From the NCBI RefSeq assembly GCF_015277775.1, contig NZ_CP063849.1, forward strand, positions 7,951,501 through 8,015,500: a DNA stretch of 64,000 nt, in the 5' to 3' direction. This DNA comes from Paludibaculum fermentans (GTDB taxonomy: Bacteria > Acidobacteriota > Terriglobia > Bryobacterales > Bryobacteraceae). Of this stretch, positions 7,525 through 18,539 are shown in pieces. Below the pieces are notes generated by a model. The model was not told where the DNA came from. It did not search any database and saw nothing but the letters and a program-made list of their open reading frames with translations. Position 1 is the stretch's first letter, and the number at the start of each line of letters is the position of its first letter. The translations under genes and the position numbers were made by a program.

Positions 7525-9056
7525 ACGGTCAACAACAGATGGTCCGGACAGCCGCGGTGGACGTTCTCGTAAAGGGTATCGATCAGATCGAAGCCATGCC
7601 GCGCCAGGAAGGGCAGCAGTGAGAACAACCGCTCCTGCAGGTGGCGCTCCGGGAACACCAGGCCGCTGAGGTGGGCGGCACCCTCGGTCACCTGGAGGTT
7701 GCGGCGCATTGCCTCACGCGAGGTCTTGCGGCGGTTCTTTTCGAGCTGATAAAGGATCTTCGCCCGGCTCTTCACCAGGGCGGCGCCCAACGTGGGGTCG
7801 AAGCTCTGCAGTTCACGCTCCAGGCGCTCCAGCGAACTGCGGACTTCGCTCGTGACGTCTTCAAACGTAGCGCCCAGCGATTCAGGAATGAGGCGCGAAG
7901 CGATCCGTTCCTTGAGGGAGTCGGCCCCGTGGAAACAATCCGTCAGCGTGATATGAAACTTGTCCATCAGCGTGTGGGCGCGCTCATCCAGCAGGGTGAA
8001 TCCGCTGCGCGGCACGGCCATGGGCATGCGGCCCAGCAGGGTCTGGTAGAGCACCTGCGACTGGGCGAGGTAGGCCAGTTCCGCCGGCCCGCCTATGTAG
8101 GCCGCGGTGGGCAACAGGTAGTCCTGCATCACCGGGCGCAGGAGCGCATTCGGCGAGAGCGAAGCGGAATCGGAAGGTACCTCGTCCGGCGCGAGCTTCA
8201 GCCGGCGGCCGCCCTCCAGCTTGAAGAACAGAGACGTATCTTTGTCTACGAGGACCTGCGAATGGTAGCCGGCGGCTTCCAGTTCCTTGCCGCGGGCGAT
8301 CAGCGCCTGGGTGAGCTCACCGCGCCGTTCCAGGGCGGCATGCAGCATGGGCGCAGCCACTTCCCGCAGGGCCGGTTCGAGAGGATCCAGGAAGACCAGG
8401 CCATGTCCGGCGAGCAGGCGTTGAATCAGCAGGCGGAACGCCTCGCCGAACGTGCGGCCGGGCTGATAGGCGTCATCCACCAGCTCCATCACTTCGTCGG
8501 CATAGAGGAAACCGCGCAGTGTCTCGCGCAGTTGGTCCACCGGAGCGGTAGTGATGGGAATCGAACCCACCGGTTGACCGGGTTGGCCGGCGCCGGTCGC
8601 CTCCAGGCGGGCCGCCCGCTGCCGGGGGTCGAACATCCACGCGTGCTGGATCTCCTGAAAATCGTGATCCTCGGTGGCCAGCCAGAAGACGGGCACCGCC
8701 CGGATGCCGGAGTCAGTCAACTGGCGCGCCAGTTTGGCGGCTGTCAACGCTTTGTAGACGGTGTACGCCGGCCCGGAGAAAAGGCCCACCTGCTGGCCGG
8801 TGACGATGGCCACGGTGTCGGGGAGTTCCAACTGGGCCAGCGAGGCAGACTCGCCGTTGATCTTTCGCAAGGCCGCGACGACCTTCTGCCGCCGCTCGTC
8901 GGGGATGCCCGCCGCGTTGGCCGCCCGGCGGATGGACTCCGGATCATGCGGGTTGTGCGCGTAGAACTTCGCCACGCGTTCAAAGCGGTACAGATAGTCA
9001 GCGAAAAGCGCGCTGGTACCCGGCAGTTCGGTATGCGGAATGCAGGTGCTTCTCAT
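7521..9056 (-). CDS. bshC: Bacillithiol biosynthesis cysteine-adding enzyme BshC
   Basis: 511 residues from the ATG at 9056, chosen because GGAG sits 6 bases upstream; a TTG at 9068 is the alternative. BshC landmarks include TVAIVTGQQVGLFSGPAYTV, the VPVFWLATEDHDFQEI segment, IGGPAELAYLAQ, and a long C-terminal coiled coil (VRSSLERLERELQS). BshC is credited with ligating cysteine to glucosaminyl-malate, the last step of bacillithiol synthesis. bshA and bshB are not in the window. It is the first gene of a three-gene overlapping operon and is divergent from cyaY across 98 bases. Confidence 0.9.
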   Translation of the reverse strand: MRSTCIPHTELPGTSALFADYLYRFERVAKFYAHNPHDPESIRRAANAAGIPDERRQKVVAALRKINGESASLAQLELPDTVAIVTGQQVGLFSGPAYTVYKALTAAKLARQLTDSGIRAVPVFWLATEDHDFQEIQHAWMFDPRQRAARLEATGAGQPGQPVGSIPITTAPVDQLRETLRGFLYADEVMELVDDAYQPGRTFGEAFRLLIQRLLAGHGLVFLDPLEPALREVAAPMLHAALERRGELTQALIARGKELEAAGYHSQVLVDKDTSLFFKLEGGRRLKLAPDEVPSDSASLSPNALLRPVMQDYLLPTAAYIGGPAELAYLAQSQVLYQTLLGRMPMAVPRSGFTLLDERAHTLMDKFHITLTDCFHGADSLKERIASRLIPESLGATFEDVTSEVRSSLERLERELQSFDPTLGAALVKSRAKILYQLEKNRRKTSREAMRRNLQVTEGAAHLSGLVFPERHLQERLFSLLPFLARHGFDLIDTLYENVHRGCPDHLLLTV

Positions 9057-9154
9057 GCCTTGCTCCAACCCAGACTAGCAAATCCGATCATTGCGTCTCC
9101 TTCAACTGCGCCTGCCGCGCTCCGGTTGTCCCCGCACAAGCGGCTAAACTGTAG

Positions 9155-9484
9155 ATGATGCTTACCGACCAGGAATTCCAGCAGCGGGTCGATCAGACCC
9201 TGGAAACCGTCTTTGCCAAACTGGCCGGAGCCAGCGACGACTACGATTTCGACGTGGACATGAACAACGGAGCGCTCACCGTCGAGTTCGAAGAACCACG
9301 TGAGCGGTTTGTCGTCAGCCCGAACAGCCCCGTGAAACAGATCTGGGTATCGGCTCACGTCCAAAGTTACAAGTTCGACTGGAAGCCCGAGGCTGACGCC
9401 TTTGTCCTCCCCGACTCCGGCCAAACGCTGGAAGATCTGATGGTTTCCGCCATTCAGAAGCGGATTCCGGATTTTCATCTCTAG
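9155..9484 (+). CDS. cyaY: Frataxin-like iron donor protein CyaY
   Basis: 109 residues with the frataxin fold: an acidic first helix (TDQEFQQRVDQTLETVFAKL), the iron-binding acidic ridge DDYDFDVDMNNG, the beta-sheet line LTVEFEEPRERFVVSPNSP, QIWVSAHVQSYKFDW (the conserved W and Q of CyaY), and the last helix. Frataxins deliver or regulate iron for Fe-S cluster assembly. Two ATGs (9155 and 9158) are possible. A -10-like TAAACT at 9145-9150 directly precedes them, so the message may be leaderless. Its stop overlaps the GTG of hemW by one base. CyaY is best known from proteobacteria. Confidence 0.88.
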   Translation: MMLTDQEFQQRVDQTLETVFAKLAGASDDYDFDVDMNNGALTVEFEEPRERFVVSPNSPVKQIWVSAHVQSYKFDWKPEADAFVLPDSGQTLEDLMVSAIQKRIPDFHL

Positions 9485-10569
9485 TGGCCGGCGTCTACAT
9501 CTCCTGGCCGTTCTGTGCGCAGAAGTGCACCTACTGCAATTTCGCCTCCGGGGTGTTCCCGCGTGAATTGGAACAACAGTATTTGGATGCACTGACCCGC
9601 GAAATCCGCTCCACAATCTGGGGGTGGACGCCGGAAACAGTTTACCTGGGCGGAGGCACGCCTGCTTCGATGGATCCCGCGATGCTGGGCGCCATCCTGG
9701 GGCTCGTCCCGGGCAATCCCTGGCCCGAGGCGACGATCGAGGCAGCCCCGGGCGCCATTTCGCAGCAGCAGGCGCAGTCCTGGCTTCGTTTGGGGCTCAA
9801 CCGTGTCAGCCTGGGCGTGCAGTCCTTCGTCGAAACGGAGTTGCGGCGTACCGGCCGCAAGCACACCGCCGCGAATGTGGCGGAAGATGTAGCCATGCTC
9901 CGGTCCGAGGGCTTCTCCGAGATCAATATCGACCTGATTGCCGGTTTGCCCGGCCAGACTGCCCGCGGCTGGGAGAGTTCGCTTGCCCACGTGGAGAGCC
10001 TGGATGTACCGCATGTCTCCGTCTACATGCTGGAGGTGGACGAGGATTCGAGGCTGGGCAAGGAAATGCTGCTGGGCGGGGTGCGGTATGGGGCGATGGA
10101 CGTACCCGGCGAGCAGCAGATAGTGGAATGTTACGAGCAGGCGGTGGATCGCCTGGCGGAGATGGGCCTCCAGCGTTACGAGATCTCCAACTTCGCCCGG
10201 CCCGGCTCGGAGTCCATGCACAATCTGAAGTATTGGCAACTGGAGCCTTATCTTGGGTTTGGAGCAGATGCCCATTCTTTTGACGGCCGCCTGCGCTGGC
10301 AGAACGTGGAGGCGCCCTCTGAGTACGCAAAGGCTCCTGATCCACGCTTGAGTTCGGTCGAGGCGATCCTCGCCGAAGAGCGGTTCTTCGTTGGTTTACG
10401 CCTGATGAAAGGCATCCAACCCACCCCGGACGAGTGGGCGGAGCACCGCGCTGTCATCGATCAGTTCGTAAGCGATGGCCTGCTGGCCACAGACGGGCAG
10501 ACCCTGCGCCTCACGCCGCGCGGAATCCTGCTCTCCAACGAGGTGTTTGAGGAATTTATTCATGCCTGA
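9484..10569 (+). CDS. hemW: Radical SAM heme chaperone HemW
   Basis: 361 residues from a GTG (TAGTG overlap with the cyaY stop). The radical-SAM motif [10 protein letters not shown] (CxxxCxxC followed by N-F) is the HemW form, whereas true HemN has a fourth Cys. [13 protein letters not shown] is the SAM-binding GGGTPS-type motif, and the C-terminal HemN_C domain carries GLRLMKGI. HemW is thought to be a heme chaperone rather than an oxygen-independent coproporphyrinogen oxidase. It is coupled to cyaY upstream and overlaps the threonine aldolase gene downstream by eight bases. Confidence 0.88.
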   Translation: MAGVYISWPFCAQKCTYCNFASGVFPRELEQQYLDALTREIRSTIWGWTPETVYLGGGTPASMDPAMLGAILGLVPGNPWPEATIEAAPGAISQQQAQSWLRLGLNRVSLGVQSFVETELRRTGRKHTAANVAEDVAMLRSEGFSEINIDLIAGLPGQTARGWESSLAHVESLDVPHVSVYMLEVDEDSRLGKEMLLGGVRYGAMDVPGEQQIVECYEQAVDRLAEMGLQRYEISNFARPGSESMHNLKYWQLEPYLGFGADAHSFDGRLRWQNVEAPSEYAKAPDPRLSSVEAILAEERFFVGLRLMKGIQPTPDEWAEHRAVIDQFVSDGLLATDGQTLRLTPRGILLSNEVFEEFIHA

Positions 10570-11599
10570 GACCATGATCGACCTGAGATCCGATACCGTG
10601 ACGCGGCCCACGCCGGAGATGCGCCGGGCGATGGCGGAAGCCGAGGTAGGCGACGACGTCTATCGGGAAGATCCCACCATCAACCTGCTGGAAGCGCGAG
10701 CCGCCGAGACGTTTGGCAAGGAAGCGGGCCTGTTCGTGCCCACCGGCACGATGGGTAACACCATTGGCGTCAAGTGCTTGACGACGCACGGCCAGGAGGT
10801 GATTTGCGACGCTCGCGGCCACCTGCTGAACTACGAGCTCTCCATGACGTCCTGGTTCTCGGGTTGCCAGATCCGGGCGATCCACACTGAGGATGGAATT
10901 CTGACCTGGGATGCCATCCAACGGGAAATCCGCCCTCTCGGTCCGCATGCCGCCGATACCGGGTGCGTTGAGCTGGAAAACACCCACAACATGGCGGGGG
11001 GGACGGTCTATCCGCAGGCGGTGATCGACGACATTTGCGATCGCGCCCATGAGCGCGGCATTGCCGTCCACATGGATGGCGCGCGCATCTTCAATGCCGC
11101 AGCCGCCTCGGGCATCGGCGTCAAGCAGATGTGCGCCAAGGTCGACACGGTCCAGTTCTGTCTTTCCAAGGGGTTAGGCGCTCCGGCCGGATCGATGATT
11201 GTCGGATCGGAGGCGAACATGAAACGGGCGCGTCTCTACCGCAAGCGCCTCGGCGGCGGCATGCGCCAGGTGGGCATCCTCGGCGCCGCGGGGTTGATCG
11301 CACTGGAGACCATGCCCCACCGGTTGTCGGTGGATCATGAAAATGCGCGCACACTGGCGGCCGGATTGGCGGAGATTCCCGGGATTCGCGTCATCACTCC
11401 GGTGCCCGCCACCAACATTGTGATCTTCGATGTTTCCAGTTCGGGCAAGGAGAGTGCCGCCATCAGCGCCGCCCTGAAATTGCGGGGTGTTCTGATCAAC
11501 GGCATCAATCCCACCACGATGCGAGCGGTCACCCACTACGATGTTTCGGCGGGGCAGTGCGTGCAGGCGTTGACGGTCTTGGCCGAGACCCTGGCCTGA
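10562..11599 (+). CDS. ltaE: Low-specificity L-threonine aldolase
   Basis: 345 residues from the ATG at 10562, inside the end of hemW. The family start [19 protein letters not shown] is intact. [32 protein letters not shown], and [13 protein letters not shown] (PLP-binding Lys in SKG) follow. The enzyme splits L-threonine or allo-threonine to glycine and acetaldehyde. Glycine is a precursor of heme only in the Shemin pathway, so a metabolic link to hemW is speculative. Last gene of the cyaY-hemW-ltaE unit. Confidence 0.88.
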   Translation: MPETMIDLRSDTVTRPTPEMRRAMAEAEVGDDVYREDPTINLLEARAAETFGKEAGLFVPTGTMGNTIGVKCLTTHGQEVICDARGHLLNYELSMTSWFSGCQIRAIHTEDGILTWDAIQREIRPLGPHAADTGCVELENTHNMAGGTVYPQAVIDDICDRAHERGIAVHMDGARIFNAAAASGIGVKQMCAKVDTVQFCLSKGLGAPAGSMIVGSEANMKRARLYRKRLGGGMRQVGILGAAGLIALETMPHRLSVDHENARTLAAGLAEIPGIRVITPVPATNIVIFDVSSSGKESAAISAALKLRGVLINGINPTTMRAVTHYDVSAGQCVQALTVLAETLA

Positions 11600-11781
11600 T
11601 TCCGATGAATGGGCGAAGACCGTCAGGCGAATTTTCTGCCCGGCGGGCGGGAAGAATTGCCTGTTTGCTGCTGTAACGGGCGGCAGGCGCGCCAGTTGGT
11701 TTCGCAAACCGAAGAAAATAAAAGTTTTGAAGTAATGGCTGCAGGCTTGCTTATGTTTTCCTGTGTAAGGAGAACAGCCCT

Positions 11782-12363
11782 ATGGCAAGCAAGAATATGG
11801 CAGTGATGGCCACCTACGTATCTCTCAACGATGCGGAAAACGCCCTGAATCTCCTCCGCCGCGCCGGATTTCGCAGCACCGATCACTCCCTCCTGCTCTC
11901 CATCAATGAGGGCACGAAGGACTTGGTCCACGTGAAGAGCAGCAAGGCTCCGGAAGGCGCCGTCGCGGGTTTCGCGGCAGGCGCATTTGTCGGCGCCGTG
12001 ATTGCCTGGGTGCTGGCCGGCGGATCCATTCATGTCCCTTATCTCGACGGCTATCTGGCCGCCGACGTCGTGCTGGTTGTTCTTGCGGGGATGAGCATCG
12101 GTGCCGTCATCGGCGGCCTTGTTGGCACAATCGCCGGATGGGTAATTCCGGAATATGAGACAAGGCGCTGCGGCGGCCGGCGGCGGCGCGGAGCGATCCT
12201 GCTTTCGGTTCACTGCGACAGCAAACAGTGGCGGAACCAGGCCGTCTCGCTGTTGCGAACCTCCGGTGCCGACGACATTGGGTGCGTGCGGGAAGCTAAA
12301 GCCGATTTCGCGTCCACCGACAAGCCCATGCCCCGCAATGTCGAGCACGAATCAATCGTCTAA
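11782..12363 (+). CDS. Glycine-zipper membrane protein, general-stress 17M/DUF1269-like
   Basis: 193 residues. The N-terminal 60 (ATYVSLNDAENALNLLRRAGF) look like the small alpha/beta YflT/17M domain that detects or binds something at the membrane. Two Gly/Ala-rich transmembrane segments follow (AVAGFAAGAFVGAVIAWVLA and the GMSIGAVIGGLVGTIAGWVI stretch), then a basic loop RRCGGRRRRG and a second alpha/beta-like C-terminal part (ILLSVHCDSKQWRNQAVSLL). The two soluble parts resemble each other in topology, like a duplicated domain around a membrane hairpin. AAGGAG lies 7 bases before the ATG. The exact family is uncertain and the role unknown, perhaps stress related. Confidence 0.6.
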   Translation: MASKNMAVMATYVSLNDAENALNLLRRAGFRSTDHSLLLSINEGTKDLVHVKSSKAPEGAVAGFAAGAFVGAVIAWVLAGGSIHVPYLDGYLAADVVLVVLAGMSIGAVIGGLVGTIAGWVIPEYETRRCGGRRRRGAILLSVHCDSKQWRNQAVSLLRTSGADDIGCVREAKADFASTDKPMPRNVEHESIV

Positions 12364-12492
12364 AAATCAACGAGTTAACGGCAGCGCCGGGCACGGGGCA
12401 TAGAAATTGGCACAATCCCCGGCCCGGCCGCCCCAACGGGGAGGGGTTCCTTTGCTACGATGAGTTTTCTCCCGCAGGAGGAACTCTGTCTC

Positions 12493-12837
12493 ATGTCCGT
12501 CCACATTCAGACTCGCGAAGTAAACGGCGTTACGGTGATGGCCTGCACCGGCACCATCACATTAGGGGAATCCACTAGTCTGTTTCGCAATACTTTGCGC
12601 GAATTGCTCCAGAAGGGAACCCGGAAGCTGCTGCTCGACCTTGGCGGCGTGACCTACCTCGATTCGACCGGCATTGGCGAACTGGTGGGCGCTTACACCT
12701 CGGCCCGCAACGTCTCCGCCCAGATCAAACTGGCCCGGTTGCCCGAGAAGATCTACAACCTGCTGCAGATCACCAAGCTCATCACCGTCTTCGAGATCTT
12801 CGACGACGAGGCTGAGGCCGTGAAGAGCTTCAAATAG
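12493..12837 (+). CDS. STAS-domain anti-sigma factor antagonist (SpoIIAA-like)
   Basis: 114 residues from the ATG at 12493. GGAGG 10 bases upstream favours this over the ATG at 12460. The STAS fold is complete: VHIQTREVNGVTVMACTG, a helix with RELLQKGTRKLLLDLGG, and the phospho-acceptor motif YLDSTGIGELVGAY with its conserved Ser in DSTG. Such proteins are phosphorylated by an HPK-type anti-sigma kinase, and when unphosphorylated they release a sigma factor. No cognate kinase, PP2C phosphatase or sigma gene is adjacent, so the partner must be elsewhere. Confidence 0.85.
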   Translation: MSVHIQTREVNGVTVMACTGTITLGESTSLFRNTLRELLQKGTRKLLLDLGGVTYLDSTGIGELVGAYTSARNVSAQIKLARLPEKIYNLLQITKLITVFEIFDDEAEAVKSFK

Positions 12838-12898
12838 ACTTTCCTCCGCCTGATTGTGAGGTTTCAGCCTGTGCTGGACTTCCCCCATACAGTGATGT

Positions 12899-13522
12899 AT
12901 GGTACTCACAATGCTTATCCACAGCAGCCCTGACCTGGGTGTCAGGAGCGTGCACGCCACCAAAGCCGCGTCGCCTGGCCCGCTGAGTCCCACTGACTGG
13001 CTCAAGCACGGTCTGTTCGCGCTGGCCGCCGGAGGCCCCCGTGCCCTGCGCGCCGATGCCCTGGCCCGCGAACTGGGCGTATCGCGTGGATCGTTCTACT
13101 GGCACTTCCAGTCGCTGGACGACTTCCACGCGCAATTGCTCTCTTTCTGGACCCACGTTGCCGTCGATAAAATGATCGACCAGCACGAGCGCGCCGCCGC
13201 CTCTCCGCAGGCACGCTTGCAGGCGATCGTTCTACACGCTTTCACCACCGATCTACGCTTCGAACGCGCCATGCGGGCCTGGTCGCTGGAGGCTGAGCGC
13301 GTCGCCTCCGCCCTGGCCGAAATCGACGCCCGGCGCACGGAGTATCTCAGCCGCCTGCTGCGGTCCGCCGGGCACAGGCAGAAGAGCGCGGACTCCCGCG
13401 CCCGCGTCATGTATACGGCCTTTGTCGGATTCGTGGTGCGGCCCGCGCCCGCCGAGACGGACGGCGAGCAGCTCGCGAATTCCATTCTTTCCACGCTGTT
13501 GAAGAGGACTCCCACATCATGA
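12899..13522 (+). CDS. TetR-family transcriptional regulator (likely beta-oxidation repressor)
   Basis: 207 residues (a second ATG at 12911 is possible). The TetR helix-turn-helix lies at about residues 32-75: WLKHGLFALAAGG, LARELGVSRGSFYWHFQSLDDF. The C-terminal part is a ligand-binding helical domain. Its stop overlaps fadN by four bases (ATGA), so it is the first gene of the fatty-acid degradation operon and probably autoregulates it. In Bacillus the fadNAE operon is also controlled by a TetR protein (FadR) that senses acyl-CoA. TACAGT at 12888-12893 just before the ATG may be a -10 for a leaderless message. Confidence 0.83.
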   Translation: MVLTMLIHSSPDLGVRSVHATKAASPGPLSPTDWLKHGLFALAAGGPRALRADALARELGVSRGSFYWHFQSLDDFHAQLLSFWTHVAVDKMIDQHERAAASPQARLQAIVLHAFTTDLRFERAMRAWSLEAERVASALAEIDARRTEYLSRLLRSAGHRQKSADSRARVMYTAFVGFVVRPAPAETDGEQLANSILSTLLKRTPTS

Positions 13523-15678
13523 AGCCAATCCGCCAGGTCGCGGTGCTCGGCGCCGGAACCATGGGCGCGCGCATCGCCGCGCACTTCGCCAATGCGCGCA
13601 TCCCCGCCCTGCTGCTCGACCTGACCACCGCGCTCGCCGCCAAGGGCATCGAAGCCGCCCGAAAACAGTCTCCCGGCGCGTTTTATACCGAGCAGGGGGC
13701 TGCCCTGGTGACGCCCGGCAGTTTCGACGAGCACCTGTCCCAGCTCAGCGGCGTCGACTGGGTCATCGAAGCCGTGACCGAGAACCTCGAGGTGAAGCGC
13801 TCGCTCTGGGCTCGAGTTCTGGAGCATGCCCCGGCCGCCGCGATTCTCACCACGAATACCTCCGGCATCCCCCTCCGGTCGATCTGCGAGGGTTGGCCCG
13901 AAGACCGCCGCAGGCGCTTTCTGGGTACGCACTTTTTCAATCCGCCCCGCTATCTGCACCTGCTGGAACTGATTCCCGGTCCGGCCACCGAAGAGCCGCT
14001 CCTGAAGGACATCGGCGCCTTTGCCGATCGAGTCCTTGGCAAGGGCGTGGTGGTCTGCAAAGACACCCCCAACTTCATCGCCAACCGCATCGGCTCGTTC
14101 TTCGGCGCGACGATCTATCAGCTGATGCAGAAGCTGGACCTCACCATCGAGGAGGTCGATGCGCTCACCGGCCCCGTGATCGGGCTGCCTAAGTCCGCCT
14201 CGTTCCGCCTGCTGGATATCGTGGGTCTGGACGTCTGGAACCTGGTCTCCAAGAACCTCTACGACCTCGTGCCGGACGATCCGTGGCGGGAACGCTTCCT
14301 GCCGCAGCCCTTCCTGGGCGAGATGCTCAGCCGCGGCTGGCTGGGCGACAAGACGGGCCAGGGCTTCTTCCAGCGGCGCGGACCGAAGAAGGAAATCTGG
14401 GCGATCGACTGGAAGACCTTCGAGTACCACCCGGCCGCGAAGGTCAAACTGCCGGCGCTGGAGAACGCGAAGCTGATTGAGGATCTGCCCACGCGCCTGC
14501 GCACGCTCTACGCTGATAGCTCCAAGGCGGGAGAGTTCTACCGCGGCCTGTTCGACGACGTGTATGCGTATGCCTCCGCGATGCTGCCGCAGATCGCACA
14601 TTCGGCCGACGACATCGACCATGCCATGCAATGGGGCTACGCGCACACCGTAGGTCCGTTCGGCATCGCCCGTATCCTGGGGCTGAAGCCGCCTCCGCCC
14701 GAGCCCGTGGAAACGCCGCGGCCCGGAATCGTGGTGCTGCGGCAGCAACCCGTGGTTCAAGCCAATCCCGGAGCGTCCCTGCGCGATCTCGGCGACGGTT
14801 GCCTCTGCCTGGAGTTCCACTCCAAGATGAACTCGCTGGGCGACGACGGCATCTCGATGATCTACTCCGGCCTGCAGCGGCTGGAGAACGATTTCGAGGC
14901 CCTGGTGATCGCCAACCAGGGCGAGAACTTCAGTGTCGGCGCGAATCTCATGATGGTGCTGTTGGCGGCGCAGGAGCAGGAGTGGGATGAGCTGAATGCC
15001 GCGATCCACCGCTTCCAGCAGGCCAGCATGGCCATCAAGTACGCGGTGAAGCCGGTGGTGGTCGCCCCCCACCACCGCGCGCTGGGCGGGGGCTGTGAAC
15101 TGGTGCTGCACGCTCCGCGCGTCCAGAGCGCGGCCGAACTCTACATGGGCCTGGTGGAAGTAGGCGTCGGTGTCATTCCCGGGGCCGGCGGCTGCAAGGA
15201 GCTCATCGCCCGGCTCAAAGATCCGCGCAAAGTCTTCGAGCTGATCGGTATGGCCAAGGTCTCCAGTTCTGCGGAGAATGCCCGGGATCTGGGGTTGCTC
15301 GACAAATCAGCGGCGGTGACTATGAACCCGCGGCGGCTCATCGGCGACGCCAAGCAGGCTGCGCTGTCGATGGTCTCCTCCTACCGGCCCGGCAGGCCGC
15401 GCAACGACATCAAGGTCGGCGGCGATCCGGCCTTTGCCGCCTTGCGCATTGGGGCCTGGCTCATGCGCCAGGCCGAATACATCAGCGATCACGACATGTT
15501 GATTGCCGAGAAGCTCGGGCGGGTCCTCACCGGCGGAGAGCATCCCGGTGAACGCCTCGTCTCGGAACAGTATCTGCTCGACCTGGAGCGCGAAGCGTTC
15601 CTCAGCTTGTGCGGCACTGTCAAAACACAGGAACGCATCGCCTTCATGCTCAAGAACGGGAAGCCGCTCCGCAACTAG
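13519..15678 (+). CDS. fadN: 3-hydroxyacyl-CoA dehydrogenase / enoyl-CoA hydratase (FadN-type)
   Basis: 719 residues. The dehydrogenase domain comes first (VAVLGAGTMGARIAAHFANA, then TTNTSGIPL and GTHFFNPPRYLHLLELIPG), with a C-terminal crotonase-like domain (FSVGANLMMVLLAAQ and the ALGGGCELVLHA oxyanion-hole region, GVIPGAGGCKEL). This order, dehydrogenase then hydratase, is that of Bacillus FadN rather than E. coli FadB. It carries out the hydration and oxidation steps of beta-oxidation. The gene is coupled to the TetR gene upstream and 9 bases from fadA downstream. Confidence 0.9.
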   Translation: MKPIRQVAVLGAGTMGARIAAHFANARIPALLLDLTTALAAKGIEAARKQSPGAFYTEQGAALVTPGSFDEHLSQLSGVDWVIEAVTENLEVKRSLWARVLEHAPAAAILTTNTSGIPLRSICEGWPEDRRRRFLGTHFFNPPRYLHLLELIPGPATEEPLLKDIGAFADRVLGKGVVVCKDTPNFIANRIGSFFGATIYQLMQKLDLTIEEVDALTGPVIGLPKSASFRLLDIVGLDVWNLVSKNLYDLVPDDPWRERFLPQPFLGEMLSRGWLGDKTGQGFFQRRGPKKEIWAIDWKTFEYHPAAKVKLPALENAKLIEDLPTRLRTLYADSSKAGEFYRGLFDDVYAYASAMLPQIAHSADDIDHAMQWGYAHTVGPFGIARILGLKPPPPEPVETPRPGIVVLRQQPVVQANPGASLRDLGDGCLCLEFHSKMNSLGDDGISMIYSGLQRLENDFEALVIANQGENFSVGANLMMVLLAAQEQEWDELNAAIHRFQQASMAIKYAVKPVVVAPHHRALGGGCELVLHAPRVQSAAELYMGLVEVGVGVIPGAGGCKELIARLKDPRKVFELIGMAKVSSSAENARDLGLLDKSAAVTMNPRRLIGDAKQAALSMVSSYRPGRPRNDIKVGGDPAFAALRIGAWLMRQAEYISDHDMLIAEKLGRVLTGGEHPGERLVSEQYLLDLEREAFLSLCGTVKTQERIAFMLKNGKPLRN

Positions 15679-15687
15679 GATCTCCAC

Positions 15688-16814
<1,127 letters not shown>

Positions 16815-16818
<4 letters not shown>

Positions 16819-18539
16819 GCACCATCGCACCAACTACGCCCACATTGAAGGGCGGCGAGTTTCTCATCCGGTCAGTGGACGCCCGGGAGATTTTCACACC
16901 CGAGGACTTCACCGAAGAGCATCGGGCCATCGCCAGGACAACCGATGAATTCTGGAACAAAGAGGTGGTGCCGAACCTGGAGGCGATCCAGCACCAGGAT
17001 CATGAGGCAGCGGCGCGGGTCCTGAAGAAATCGGCCGAACTGGGCCTCACGGCTGTAGTGGTGCCCGAATCCTACGGCGGCATGGAGATGGACCTCATCT
17101 CCGCGATGATCGTCGCCGAAGGTTTGGCCAGGGACGGCTCCTACGCCGGCTGGCACGGCGCTCATGCCGGCATCGGCACACTGCCGCTGCTGCTCTTCGG
17201 CACGGAGGACCAGAAGCAGAAATACCTGCCAAAGCTCACTTCCGGCGAGTGGATCGGCGCCTATGCGCTGACAGAGCCGCATGCGGGTTCGGATGCCCTG
17301 GCCGCCAAGACCCGGGCCGATCTTTCGGAAGACGGCTCGCACTACGTGCTCAACGGCTCGAAGATGTGGATCACGAACGCCGGCAAGGCCGACCTGTTCA
17401 CCGTCTTCGCCAAGGTGAATGGCGAGCAGTTCACGGCATTCCTGGTCGAGCGCAACGTCGCCGGGCTCACGGTGGGGCAGGAAGAGAAGAAGATGGGCAT
17501 CAAAGGCTCATCCACGTGCGCCGTCTACTTCGACAATGTGCGCGTGCCGGCTTCCAATCTGCTGGGTGAGACCGGCCGCGGGCACATCATTGCCTTCAAC
17601 ATCCTCAACCTCGGACGCCTGAAGCTCGGCCCGTTCGCTGTCGGCGGTTCGAAGAATGTCATCCAGTCGTGCATCAAGTACGCCAAGGAGCGCAATGCGT
17701 TCGGCGGACCCATCGCCCGCTTTGGGGTCATTCAGTACAAGCTGGCCGAGATGATGATCCGCACGTTCGCCGCCGAGACGATGAGCTACCGCGTGGCCGG
17801 AGAAGTCGAGCGTCACGGTGATGTCCTCAAGGGCGCTGAAGAATTCGCCATCGAGTGCAGCTATGTGAAGGTCTTCGCTTCGGAAGTTCTCGACTACGTG
17901 GTCGATGAGGGCGTGCAGATCCACGGCGGTTACGGTTATCACCAGGACTACATGGTGGAGCGTGCCTATCGTGACTCCCGCATCAATCGCATCTTTGAAG
18001 GCACAAACGAGATCAACCGCCTGCTGGCCACGGGCATGTTGTTGAAGCGGGCCATGCGCGGACAACTTCCACTGGTGGCCGCCGTCAAGCAGGTGCAGGA
18101 CGAATTGCTTTCGCCCTCGCTTTCTGCCGGAGCGCCGGACCTCGTGGCGAACGCCCGCAAGATCACGCTCATCGCGCTGGGCGTCGCCTTCCAGCGCTTC
18201 CGCGAAAAGCTCGACGAGCAGCAGGAAGTCGTCGCCGCGCTGACGGATTGTGCCATGAACACCTTCGCCATGGAGAGCGTGGCGCTACGCTGCGAACGGC
18301 TGCAGTCCACCCCGAAGGCCGCTTTCGCCGCCGATGTGCGGGATGTGTTCCTGCGGGATGCCCTGAACACGGTGGAAGACAGCGCGCGCATGGTGCTCTC
18401 GGCAGCTTCCGAGGGCGATGCGCTGCGCACGAACATGGCCGTGCTCCGCCGCTTCGCCAAGTACGACCCCGTCGACTCCGTGACGGCCCGCCGGCGGTTG
18501 GCCACGCGGATGCTGGAAACCGGCCGGTACCTCTTCTAA
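16815..18539 (+). CDS. fadE: Acyl-CoA dehydrogenase (FadE/VLCAD-like)
   Basis: 574 residues from the ATG at 16815. The N-terminal helical domain is followed by [18 protein letters not shown] (FAD/substrate site) and [13 protein letters not shown]. The C-terminal helical domain has [20 protein letters not shown] and [14 protein letters not shown]-terminal extension of about 150 residues beyond the short-chain enzymes matches the very-long-chain/FadE (Bacillus) class. It performs the first oxidation of beta-oxidation, passing electrons to ETF. The name fadE is used in the Bacillus sense. Confidence 0.9.

Noticed and set aside
8545-8585. T-arm-like string GTGGGTTCGATTCCC on the minus strand
   Set aside because: It lies inside the bshC coding sequence (GSIPIT codons) and there is no acceptor or anticodon arm; chance resemblance to a tRNA.
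12411-12428. TGGCAC...GGC string before the STAS gene as a sigma-54 promoter
   Set aside because: The -24 element fits, but the -12 GC is one base off spacing.
13096-15111. Minus-strand ORF of 671 codons
   Set aside because: Antisense to fadN and the TetR gene. Long open antisense frames are expected in high-GC coding DNA; no family motifs.
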